Shown here: in pieces, positions 17,115 through 25,011 of the stretch
How the letters are laid out: every line of letters begins with the position of its first letter
How positions within the stretch are numbered: position 1 is the stretch's first letter
Source of the DNA: Gammaproteobacteria bacterium
GTDB taxonomy: Bacteria; Pseudomonadota; Gammaproteobacteria; Steroidobacterales; Steroidobacteraceae
Reading direction: 5' to 3'
DNA length: 64,000 nt
Assembly: GCA_025359205.1 (NCBI GenBank)
Contig: JANYHD010000027.1
Coordinates: 62,001-126,000 of the forward strand
The notes under the pieces: model-generated
Seen by the model: the letters and a program-made list of their open reading frames with translations, nothing else
Told to the model about the DNA's origin: nothing
Databases searched by the model: none
Position numbers and translations under genes: made by a program

Positions 17115-18614
17115 TCAGCCGCGTCCGGCTGCGCAGCGGCGCGGCGTGCGCGGGCAACTGCCGCTGCGCGGACAGATGATGCCGGCGGGCGTGGCCAGTG
17201 CGTCGCGGATCCAGTGGATGTTCAGCACCTGCGCCACTGTCCGCAGCGCCGCCGCCGGCGCCGCCGGAATTGCCGCGTCGCCCCCGCTGCGCGCGCAGGC
17301 GAACGCGACTTCGGCGATGAGGGCATCGGCATCGTGGCCCTGGGCGGCAAGCGCCGGCGCGAGATCCACGCCCACCGACTGCACGTGCACGGCGCGCGCG
17401 GCGTCGCGTGTCACCACCGAATGGCAGCAGTACAAGCGGGCTCGCTTGCCGTCCTGCATGACGGAGATCTGCGAGCGCGGCTGTTGCACACCGGAACGCG
17501 GCGGCGCGTGGCCCAGCAGCCGGAACACGGCCCAGCGCGGACAAGGATCGGAGACCAGGCTCATATTGCCCCAGGGCAGCGGGATCCCGTTGCCGCGATA
17601 GACCGCTCGCAGGAACCCGGGCGGATAGGCGTCAAAGTAGTGCCAGTGCCGGTACGGGGAAACCGCGGTCATGCGCCGCATCACCACGGCGGTCGTCACG
17701 CCGAGTTTGCGGCAGGCGGACAACCGGTGCGCCTCGCGCACCAGGAAGCGACGGAACGGCACGCGCGGACACAGCAATGCTGCAGCGAAGAAACTGCACT
17801 CGAAGTCGCGCCAGGCGTAGAGCACGTCCTGCGCGCCCATGCTGGCGGCGCCCGGCGCGGCCACCTGGCCCTCGGTTTCGGCGCTCCAGCTCGCCGCACG
17901 CGGCGAGACCAGGCCGTCGCCATCGTGCAACAGCTTGTGGCCGATGAAATACGCCAGCTCGTAGCGCAGGCGCTCCTCCTGCTTGCGCAGCTGGCGGTTC
18001 ACCAGCAGCGTGTCCGGCGGGTCGAAGCGCGCGCGCAGGAGCGGTGCCGCCACGCCGCTGCGTTCCGGGTCAAACCAGCGCAGCTGCAGGCCGAGCTGCC
18101 GGCAGGTGCCCTGCAGCCGCTCCAGCGACAGCGGCAGTTCGCGCTTGCCCGCCGATTCGGCGGCGCGCTCGATATCGGGAAAGTCATTGTGGTGCGTCTC
18201 CTGCCAGACGCGGATCAGCAGCTGCGCGAACTGCCGCCCGCTGGTGCCGGTCTGGGACAAGAGCTCGGGCAGCGCGTTCTGCAGCAGCTCGTGCGAGAAC
18301 AGGAAGGCAGGTTCCAGCGGCATCGCCTCGAGGCCGCCGCGCTCGCGGCGCGCTGGCGCGGTCTCGACCGCCGTGTTCTCGTCCAGGAACCAGCGCGTGT
18401 CCTTGCCGAACAGCCCCGCCAGCATCGCCAGCAGATCGGGCGAGGGCACGCGCTTGCCGTTCTCGATCATGCTGAGGTAGGAAACCGAGGGCGCAACGTC
18501 AGCATCGAGCTGCACGCAGCGCGTCGACAGTTCGTCCAGCGTCAGGCCGTTGCGCTTGCGCAGCGCCTTGAGCTTGGTGCCGAGGAAATGACCCTGGCGC
18601 AGCAACGTACTCAT
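17115..18614 (-). CDS. ramB: XRE-family regulator of the RamB/ScfR type with IrrE-like domain
   Basis: A 499-residue regulator. N-terminal XRE helix-turn-helix at about 10-75 (LKALRKRNGLTLDELSTRC; VSYLSMIENGKRVPSPDLLA), an ImmA/IrrE-like middle region with a degenerate zinc motif (ELAYFIGHKLLH where peptidases have HExxH), and a DUF2083-like end rich in cysteines (CPRSGSCPRTPRRC). RamB proteins control acetate and glyoxylate-shunt genes, and this gene is divergent from aceA. No ribosome binding site is seen. A palindrome abuts the start codon, which suggests autoregulation. Confidence 0.85.
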   Translation of the reverse strand: MSTLLRQGHFLGTKLKALRKRNGLTLDELSTRCVQLDADVAPSVSYLSMIENGKRVPSPDLLAMLAGLFGKDTRWFLDENTAVETAPARRERGGLEAMPLEPAFLFSHELLQNALPELLSQTGTSGRQFAQLLIRVWQETHHNDFPDIERAAESAGKRELPLSLERLQGTCRQLGLQLRWFDPERSGVAAPLLRARFDPPDTLLVNRQLRKQEERLRYELAYFIGHKLLHDGDGLVSPRAASWSAETEGQVAAPGAASMGAQDVLYAWRDFECSFFAAALLCPRVPFRRFLVREAHRLSACRKLGVTTAVVMRRMTAVSPYRHWHYFDAYPPGFLRAVYRGNGIPLPWGNMSLVSDPCPRWAVFRLLGHAPPRSGVQQPRSQISVMQDGKRARLYCCHSVVTRDAARAVHVQSVGVDLAPALAAQGHDADALIAEVAFACARSGGDAAIPAAPAAALRTVAQVLNIHWIRDALATPAGIICPRSGSCPRTPRRCAAGRG

Positions 18615-18615
18615 G

Positions 18616-18651
18616 TGTGAAATTCACATTGTGAAATTTCCATTGTGTAAA
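18616..18651. promoter_or_regulatory. Overlapping palindromes between ramB and aceA, candidate RamB operator
   Basis: TGTGAAATTCACA (18616-18628) and TTCACATTGTGAA (18623-18635) are perfect overlapping palindromes. A further CATTGTGTAAA (18641-18651) repeats CATTGTGAAA (18627-18636) at a 14-bp step. The array begins 2 bp upstream of the ramB ATG. A role in autoregulation and aceA control is inferred from position. Confidence 0.65.
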
Positions 18652-18720
18652 TCTTCTCTCTGCTTGCCTTAGGCTGTCAACCAGTCACCGCCCCGCAGCC
18701 CACCCCGGAGACCCGCCACG

Positions 18721-20058
18721 ATGGACAACCCAAGCAACCCGCAGCTCACCCGCCTGCAGTCCGACTGGGCGCAGAGCGCCCGCTGGCGTGGCGTCACCCG
18801 CCCCTACCAGGCCGCCGAAGTGCTGCGGCTGCGCGGTTCGGTGCATATCGAGCATTCGCTGGCGCGCCTGGGAGCGGAGAAGTTCTGGCGGCTGCTGCAT
18901 AGCGAACCAGTCATTGGCGCACTCGGCTGCATGAGCGGCAACCAGGCCGTGCAGGCGGTCCAGGCCGGGCTCAGGGCGATTTACTGTTCCGGCTGGCAGG
19001 TGGCCGGCGATGGCAACTCGGCCGGCGAGATGTACCCCGACCAGAGCCTCTACCCGGTCGATTCCGTGCCGAAGATGGTCGAGCGCATCAACAACGCGCT
19101 GCTGCGCACCGACCAGATCCAGCACCTCGAAGGCCGCCAGGACCAGGACTGGCTGGCGCCCATCATCGCCGACGCCGAGGCTGGCTTCGGCGGCAACCTG
19201 AATGCCTTCGAACTCACCAAGGCGCTGATCGCCGCCGGCGCCGCGGCCGTGCATTTCGAAGACCAGCTCTCCTCCGCCAAGAAGTGCGGCCACATGGGCG
19301 GCAAGGTGCTGGTGTCGACCGACGAAGCCATCAACAAGCTGGTGGCGGCGCGGCTCGCCGCCGATGTGGCCGGCGTGCCGACCGTCATCATCGCGCGCAC
19401 CGACGCGGACGCCGCCAACCTGCTGCTGTCGAACCATGACCCGCGCGACGCGCGCTTTGTCACCGGAGAGCGCTCGAGCGAGGGTTTCTACCACGTCCAC
19501 GCGGGCCTCGACCAGGCCATCGATCGGGGCCTGTCGTACGCGCCCTTTGCGGACCTCGTGTGGTGCGAAACCTCGAAACCCGACCTGGCGCAGGCGCGCT
19601 GCTTCGCCGAGGCGATTCACCGTCGCTACCCGGAGCAGCTCCTGGCCTACAACTGCTCGCCCTCATTCAACTGGCAGAAGAACGTCGACCCACCGACGAT
19701 GCGCCGCTGGCGCGAAGAACTCGCCGCGATGGGCTATCGCTTCCAGTTCATCACGTTGGCGGGCTGGCACGCGCTCAACTTGTCGATGTTCGAGCTGGCC
19801 GCGGCCTATCGCGACGCGGGCATGTACGGCTATTCGCAGCTGCAGCAGCGCGAATTCGCGCAGGAACCCGCCGGGTACCGCGCCGCCAGGCACCAGGCGT
19901 TTGTGGGCACCGGCTATTTCGACGCGGTACAGACTACAATTACCGCCGGTCAATGCTCGACCGCGGCGCTGGCGGGCAGCACCGAACAGGAACAGTTCAC
20001 ACCGACGCCGCGATCCGCCCCAGCACCGGCGCCGCCGGTCCTCGCAGCGGTCTCCTGA
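18721..20058 (+). CDS. aceA: Isocitrate lyase
   Basis: A 445-residue protein, close to the 434 of E. coli. It splits isocitrate into succinate and glyoxylate at the start of the glyoxylate shunt. The catalytic signature [10 protein letters not shown] is at about residue 190, preceded by [16 protein letters not shown], and YNCSPSFNW is near residue 318. The last 40 residues are Ala/Pro-rich and look like a loose tail. It is followed after 16 bp by aceK and regulated probably by the divergent RamB-like protein. Malate synthase is not in the window. Confidence 0.96.
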   Translation: MDNPSNPQLTRLQSDWAQSARWRGVTRPYQAAEVLRLRGSVHIEHSLARLGAEKFWRLLHSEPVIGALGCMSGNQAVQAVQAGLRAIYCSGWQVAGDGNSAGEMYPDQSLYPVDSVPKMVERINNALLRTDQIQHLEGRQDQDWLAPIIADAEAGFGGNLNAFELTKALIAAGAAAVHFEDQLSSAKKCGHMGGKVLVSTDEAINKLVAARLAADVAGVPTVIIARTDADAANLLLSNHDPRDARFVTGERSSEGFYHVHAGLDQAIDRGLSYAPFADLVWCETSKPDLAQARCFAEAIHRRYPEQLLAYNCSPSFNWQKNVDPPTMRRWREELAAMGYRFQFITLAGWHALNLSMFELAAAYRDAGMYGYSQLQQREFAQEPAGYRAARHQAFVGTGYFDAVQTTITAGQCSTAALAGSTEQEQFTPTPRSAPAPAPPVLAAVS

Positions 20059-20074
20059 GCGGGCACCCAGTGCA

Positions 20075-21796
20075 ATGAGCGCTCTGGCCCTCGTCACCGC
20101 TACGCCTGCTGCTGCGACGCACGCCGCCATGTGCACGCCGCAGGACGCTGCGGCGCTGATCGCGGCGCAGTTCCGTGCCTACAACGAAGAGTTCGGTGTC
20201 ATCACGCGGCGCGCCGCCGCTCATTTTTTGAGCGGCGACACCGCGGCTCGTGAGCGCGACGCGGTGGCGCGCATCGAGCTTTACGAGCAACACATCACGC
20301 GTGCGCTTGTGGTGCTGCGCGCTGCCGGCGCCGGCAGCGTGACCGCGGGGGACGGTGCGGATTTCTGGGTGGCCGTCACCTCAGCCTACGGCCGAGTGAT
20401 CGAGCGCCTTGCGGACAGCGATTTCTATCGCACCTTCTACAACTCGGTGACCCGCGACCTGTTCGGCACAGTCGGCGTCAATCCCGCAGTCGAGTTCTGT
20501 GCCACCCATAGCGGCCGCGCTTCTGGCCCGGTGCCGATCCGCGTCTACCCCGCCAGCGGCTCGCTGCAGGCTGCAATAAGCGAGGTGCTTGCGGACCTGC
20601 CCTTCGCCAGCGCGCTGGCGGCACCAGGGCTCGCGGTGCGCCACATCACCGGCGAGCTGGGTCGTCATTTCGAAGCGCGGCCGCCGAGCGCGGCGCCGGA
20701 ATCGATCGAAATGATCGAGCCGCTGTTCTACCGCACCGGCGAGGTGCTGCTGGTCGGCCGCCTGGTCGGCGACAGTGCCGTGACTCCGCTGGTGATCGCG
20801 TTCCGCCATGGCGCAGCCGGCGTGCAGGTCGAAGCGGTGCTGCTGTCGCGCAATGAGATCAGCGCGCAGTTTGGTTATGCCAATTCCTATTTCCACGTTG
20901 ACCTGCCGGTGGTGGGCGCGGCGGTCACGCTGCTGCGCTCGTTCATGCCGCGCAAACCGGTCGACGAACTCTATACTGTGCTGGGACGCGCCAAGCAGGG
21001 GAAGACCGAGCGCTACTTTGCGCTGCGCCGGCACCTGGACAGCTCGATTGATGCCTTCGTGCATGCGCCGGGCGAGCGCGGCCTGGTGATGATCGTGTTC
21101 ACGCTGCCCTCGCACGACCTGGTGTTCAAGGTGATCCGCGACCGCTTTGGCGTGCCCAAACACACCACGCGCGCGGAAGTCATGGAGCGCTACCGCTTCG
21201 TGTTCCGCCATGATCGCGCCGGCCGCATGGTCGACGCGCAGGAATTCCGGCGCCTGAGCCTGCCGCGCTCGCGCTTCATGCCTGCGCTCGCGGACGAGCT
21301 GCTGCGCGAGGCCAGCGAGAGTTGCCGCGCTGAAGGCGAGGAGCTGGTCATCGAACACTGCTATATCGAACGGCGTCTGCGACCGCTTAACCTGTACCTG
21401 CGCGAGGCCGAGCCGGTCGCGGCAGAGGCGGCCATCGTCGACTACGGCAATGCGCTGCGCGACCTGGCGGGCACCAACATCTTCGCTGGCGACCTGCTAC
21501 TGAAGAACTTTGGCGTCACGCGCCACGGCCGCGTGATCTTCTACGACTACGACGAGGTGGCGCTGCTGCGCGAGTGCGAGTTCCGCGAACTGCCCGTCGC
21601 CCGGAGCGACGAGGAGGAGACCGCCGCCGAGCCCTGGTTCTATGTCGGCCCCCGCGATGTATTCCCAGAGCAATGGTTGCCATTCCTGGCGATGCCACCG
21701 GCGCTGCGCGAAGTGTTCGTGGCGCGCCACGGCGAACTGCTGACGGCACCGTGGTGGCGGGCGCGTCAGCTCGAGATCAGTCGGCCGCTGGCGTGA
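20075..21796 (+). CDS. aceK: Isocitrate dehydrogenase kinase/phosphatase
   Basis: A 573-residue bifunctional enzyme (E. coli 578) that inactivates isocitrate dehydrogenase by phosphorylation and reverses it, diverting isocitrate to AceA. The nucleotide loop APGERGLVMIVF is at about residue 328. The kinase core follows, with HDLVFKVIRDRFG and IFYDYDEVALL. ATG 20075 matches the family start region and the longer open frame belongs to an out-of-phase overlap with aceA. The Shine-Dalgarno is weak, so translation may depend on coupling to aceA. Confidence 0.95.
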   Translation: MSALALVTATPAAATHAAMCTPQDAAALIAAQFRAYNEEFGVITRRAAAHFLSGDTAARERDAVARIELYEQHITRALVVLRAAGAGSVTAGDGADFWVAVTSAYGRVIERLADSDFYRTFYNSVTRDLFGTVGVNPAVEFCATHSGRASGPVPIRVYPASGSLQAAISEVLADLPFASALAAPGLAVRHITGELGRHFEARPPSAAPESIEMIEPLFYRTGEVLLVGRLVGDSAVTPLVIAFRHGAAGVQVEAVLLSRNEISAQFGYANSYFHVDLPVVGAAVTLLRSFMPRKPVDELYTVLGRAKQGKTERYFALRRHLDSSIDAFVHAPGERGLVMIVFTLPSHDLVFKVIRDRFGVPKHTTRAEVMERYRFVFRHDRAGRMVDAQEFRRLSLPRSRFMPALADELLREASESCRAEGEELVIEHCYIERRLRPLNLYLREAEPVAAEAAIVDYGNALRDLAGTNIFAGDLLLKNFGVTRHGRVIFYDYDEVALLRECEFRELPVARSDEEETAAEPWFYVGPRDVFPEQWLPFLAMPPALREVFVARHGELLTAPWWRARQLEISRPLA

Positions 21797-21816
21797 CTCT
21801 CGAGCCGGAATGAACC

Positions 21817-22281
21817 TCAGATGACGACTGGGTCACCCGGGCGGATCGCGGCCCCGACCAGGATTTGCGCGCGCAAGCCCGCGGAGTGAACCATGCCAGG
21901 CAATACTTTCGGATTCGCGACCCGGGCCAGATGGGCACAGGGCTCGCACAGCCGCAATCCCCGCAACAGCGCGCCGCCGACCCTGAACTCCACGCCCACG
22001 AGTTCATTCAAGCCGACGCCACGCGTGACGATATTCCGGCGAAAATCCGCCGCGCTCAAAGACAAACCTTCGCGCTGATTGAAGCGCTCGATCGCCTCGG
22101 CCTCGATCAGTGTGAGCTCGGCGTCCGGCTTGCCGGCGAGGCGCGCCGAGAAAGTGCCCGCTCCCGCATGGTAGCGATCACCGACCAGTCCCCGCCCCGC
22201 TTCGAGCAGCGCCTGGGCGCATGCCGTCAAAGGCGCGCCCGGAGCGCTGGTGCTCAGGATCTCGACTACCTGTGCCCGCAT
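21817..22281 (-). CDS. MOSC domain-containing protein
   Basis: A 154-residue single MOSC domain, the fold of molybdenum-cofactor sulfurase C-termini and YiiM-like proteins. Motifs are GLVGDRYHAGAGTFS, ELTLIEAEAIE, NIVTRGVGLNELVG, FRVGGALLRGLRLCEPC (with the conserved Cys) and GLRAQILVGAAIRPGD. The likely task is handling sulfur or the molybdenum cofactor, unproven. ATG 22281 is supported by GAGGTGA upstream. Last gene of the long minus-strand run. Confidence 0.88.
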   Translation of the reverse strand: MRAQVVEILSTSAPGAPLTACAQALLEAGRGLVGDRYHAGAGTFSARLAGKPDAELTLIEAEAIERFNQREGLSLSAADFRRNIVTRGVGLNELVGVEFRVGGALLRGLRLCEPCAHLARVANPKVLPGMVHSAGLRAQILVGAAIRPGDPVVI

Positions 22282-22306
22282 ACTTGTCACCTCACTCGCG
22301 GCCGTA

Positions 22307-22789
22307 TCAATCGCGAAAATTGTCGAACTGCAACGGCAGATCGACGCTGCTCTTGCGCAGCAGCGCCATGGCGGCCTGCAGGTCGTCGCGCTTCTTGCCA
22401 GTGACACGCAGTTTGCCGTCGTTGATCTGCGCGTCGACCTTGAGGCGCGCCTCCTTCAGGCTGGCCACCAGCTTCTTGGCCACGGGCTGCTCGATTCCCT
22501 GCTTAACGGTGATGACGCGCCGGGCCTCCGCGAGATTCGTCTGCACATCGCCGAAATCCAGGCAGCGCTGATCGATGCCGCGCGCACCCATGCGCAGCCG
22601 CAGGATGTCGAGCAGCTGGCCCAGCTGAAATTCACTTTGCGCATGCAGCGTTATGGCGAAATCCTGCAGTACGAACCGCGCCCCGGTGCCCCGCAGGTCA
22701 TAGCGCTTGTCCAGCTCGCGCGTGGCCTGGTCCACCGCATTGGTGAGCTCGTGGGCGTCGACTTTCGATACGGCGTCAAACGAGGGCAA
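22307..22789 (-). CDS. yajQ: YajQ family (UPF0234) nucleotide-binding protein
   Basis: A 160-residue protein matching the family length. It has PSFDAVSKVDAHELTNAVDQ at the start, ARRVITVKQGIEQPVAKKL in the middle and VTGKKRDDLQAAMALLR near the end. YajQ homologues bind nucleotides, and in Xanthomonas a YajQ protein is a c-di-GMP effector, of interest because the window also encodes an MshE-type ATPase. Twenty-five bp separate it from the MOSC gene. Confidence 0.95.
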   Translation of the reverse strand: MPSFDAVSKVDAHELTNAVDQATRELDKRYDLRGTGARFVLQDFAITLHAQSEFQLGQLLDILRLRMGARGIDQRCLDFGDVQTNLAEARRVITVKQGIEQPVAKKLVASLKEARLKVDAQINDGKLRVTGKKRDDLQAAMALLRKSSVDLPLQFDNFRD

Positions 22790-22830
22790 GGCGCGTTACC
22801 TCATGGCAATCGGAAGTGCCAGGGCGCCAA

Positions 22831-23988
22831 TCATACGCCGCCGGTATCCCCGGGCTGACGGTTGACGACTACGATCGTCGCCTTCGGGAAGAAATTGAAG
22901 GTCGAGGCCGTAGCCCAGGTGTAGGCGCCCATCTGGCGGCCGACCACCAGGTCGCCGATGTTCAGCCGCGGCAGCTGGAGCGCTTCGGCGATGACGTCGA
23001 TCCCGTCGCAGGTCGGGCCCGCCAGCACCGACGGCAGCAGCAGCCCCTCGCGCAGCGCGCTCACCGGGTAACGCGCGTGATCGTAGAGCTGGCCGCTGTA
23101 GGAGCCGTAGATACCATCGTCGAGGTAATACCACCAGTGGCCTTCGCGCTGCGCCCGCCCCATGACGGTGGCCACACCGATCGCGGCCGGCCCGACGATA
23201 AAGCGGCCGGGCTCGGCGATGACACGCACGCGCCGTGGCAGGTGCGCCAGCGCATGGCGGATCGGCGCGCAGTAGCGGCTGATGCCAGTCGCCGGCGAGT
23301 CGTAGCCAATCGGAAAGCCACCTCCGATATCGAGCGTGTCGCAGGCACCGAGCCGCTCGCGCCGCGCCGCAGCCAGCAGCGCCGCACAGGACTCGATGGC
23401 CTCGACGTGCTTGGCCGCATCGGCAGCCTGCGAGCCGACGTGGAACGAGAAACCGCGCAGTTCGATGCCCAGGCCGGCCGCGAGCCGCGCCAGCTCCAGC
23501 GCCTGCTCCGGATCGCAGCCAAATTTGCGCGACAGGTCGCAGACCGCGCCTGGGCTGCGGAACGAGACGCGCAGCAGCAGCGCCGCGCGGCCCGCGTACG
23601 CGCGGAATTTGCGCACCTCGTCCGGGTTGTCGGCCACGAACGTCTCGACGCCGTAAGCCAGCGCGTTGTTGATGTCGCGCTCGCGCTTGATCGGATGCGT
23701 ATGGATGCAACGCGCCGGATCGATGCCGAGGCTGGCGGCAAGCTGCACTTCACCGGTTGTGGCCAGGTCCAGCCAGCCGCCGGCGTTGGCCACCGCCTGC
23801 ACCACGGCCGCATGCGGCAAAGGCTTGAGCGCGTAGTGCAGGTCCACGCCGGGCAACGCGCGCTGCAGGGCGCGGTACTGGCCACGCACGCGAGCGCAGT
23901 CGACGATCAGCAGTGGCGAGCCAAACTCGGCCACCAGCCGCCGGATCTGCTCCGGTTCAAACGGATCGATGAAACGCTTGCGGCTCAC
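22831..23988 (-). CDS. Fold-III PLP decarboxylase, probable ornithine (or lysine/ornithine) decarboxylase
   Basis: A 385-residue alanine-racemase-fold decarboxylase of the eukaryotic ODC type. Motifs in order are YALKPLP (Schiff-base Lys about 54), FHVGSQ, LDIGGGFP, AEPGRFIVG, and GPTCDGIDV (catalytic Cys about 324). It likely makes putrescine, or cadaverine if lysine is accepted. CDGIDV, in place of the CDSxD of plant/animal ODC, leaves specificity open. The start overlaps the upstream Sua5 stop by four bases. Confidence 0.85.
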   Translation of the reverse strand: MSRKRFIDPFEPEQIRRLVAEFGSPLLIVDCARVRGQYRALQRALPGVDLHYALKPLPHAAVVQAVANAGGWLDLATTGEVQLAASLGIDPARCIHTHPIKRERDINNALAYGVETFVADNPDEVRKFRAYAGRAALLLRVSFRSPGAVCDLSRKFGCDPEQALELARLAAGLGIELRGFSFHVGSQAADAAKHVEAIESCAALLAAARRERLGACDTLDIGGGFPIGYDSPATGISRYCAPIRHALAHLPRRVRVIAEPGRFIVGPAAIGVATVMGRAQREGHWWYYLDDGIYGSYSGQLYDHARYPVSALREGLLLPSVLAGPTCDGIDVIAEALQLPRLNIGDLVVGRQMGAYTWATASTFNFFPKATIVVVNRQPGDTGGV

Positions 23989-24986
23989 GGCAGCTCTCCG
24001 GGGTCGGTGGCGGTTCCGGCCGCCGCGCGCGTCAGGCGGTCACGCACCGCGTCCCAACGCTCATCGGCGGGAATTTCCTGAACCAGCAGGCAGGTCGCGC
24101 CGATCTTGTCGAGCGTGCGCAGGTTGGCGTACAGGTCGTGCGCATAGCGGTCGAGGCGCGTGCCGGCGTTCACCCAGGTCACGCTGCGGAAGCTCCCGAG
24201 CGGCGGCCGCTGCGCCAGCACGCCGACGCGCACGCCGCCGCGCGACAGCTCATCGGCCAGCCTTTCCATCTGGCCCGCTGCCACCAGCCGCAGCGGCGTG
24301 ACCGGCGCGTAGTGCGATTGCGCGGACCCGGGCACTCGCGGCGCCTCGGCGCCCGGTCCGCTGGCCACCTTGCCCACCGCATGGCGCAGCTGCGTCAGGC
24401 TGATGTGGCCCGGACGCAGCAGCCGCACTTCACCGTGCAGGCAGGCAACGATGGTGGATTCCAGCCCGACCTTGCACTCGCCGCCATCGAGCACGACGCG
24501 CACGCCCTCGCCGAATTCCTCGCGCACGTGTTCGGCACGCGTCGGGCTCACGTGTCCGTAGCGATTCGCGGATGGCGCAGCGATGCCACCGCCAAACGCG
24601 GTCAAGAGTTGCAGCGCCATGGGATGGGAGGGAACGCGGATCGCCACTGTGTCCTGGCCGCCGGTGACCAGGTCGAGAACGTTGTCGGCGCGCGGCAGCA
24701 CCAGCGTCAACGGACCGGGCCAGAAACGTTCGGCGAGCCGGGCAGCGGCCGGCGGCACCGCGCGCGCCCAGCGATGCAGGAAGCGCGCGCTGTCGAGATG
24801 CACGATCAGCGGGTGCGAAGTCGGCCGTCCCTTGAGCACGAAGACTTTCTGCAGCGCGGAGGCGTGCTGGGCGTTGGCGCCGAGGCCGTACACAGTCTCG
24901 GTCGGAAAGCCCACGACTTCGCCGTCGCGCAAAGCCTGTACGGCGGCATCCAGCTCTGGCTGCGTTGCCCTGGTCGCTCTGGCCAT
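23985..24986 (-). CDS. tsaC/sua5: L-threonylcarbamoyladenylate synthase, long Sua5 form
   Basis: A 333-residue protein that makes threonylcarbamoyl-AMP for the t6A37 modification of ANN-decoding tRNAs. The N-terminal YrdC domain has GFPTETVYGLGANA, FVLKGRPTSHPLIVHL and APSANRYGHVSPT. A C-terminal Sua5 domain follows from about residue 215 (PRVPGSAQSHYAPVTPL is the usual linker, gripping the active site). It lies between a protease-like gene and an ODC-like gene in a close-packed run. Confidence 0.93.
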   Translation of the reverse strand: MARATRATQPELDAAVQALRDGEVVGFPTETVYGLGANAQHASALQKVFVLKGRPTSHPLIVHLDSARFLHRWARAVPPAAARLAERFWPGPLTLVLPRADNVLDLVTGGQDTVAIRVPSHPMALQLLTAFGGGIAAPSANRYGHVSPTRAEHVREEFGEGVRVVLDGGECKVGLESTIVACLHGEVRLLRPGHISLTQLRHAVGKVASGPGAEAPRVPGSAQSHYAPVTPLRLVAAGQMERLADELSRGGVRVGVLAQRPPLGSFRSVTWVNAGTRLDRYAHDLYANLRTLDKIGATCLLVQEIPADERWDAVRDRLTRAAAGTATDPGELP

Positions 24987-25011
24987 TGACCGATCCTAAA
25001 CGAGACGGCGG

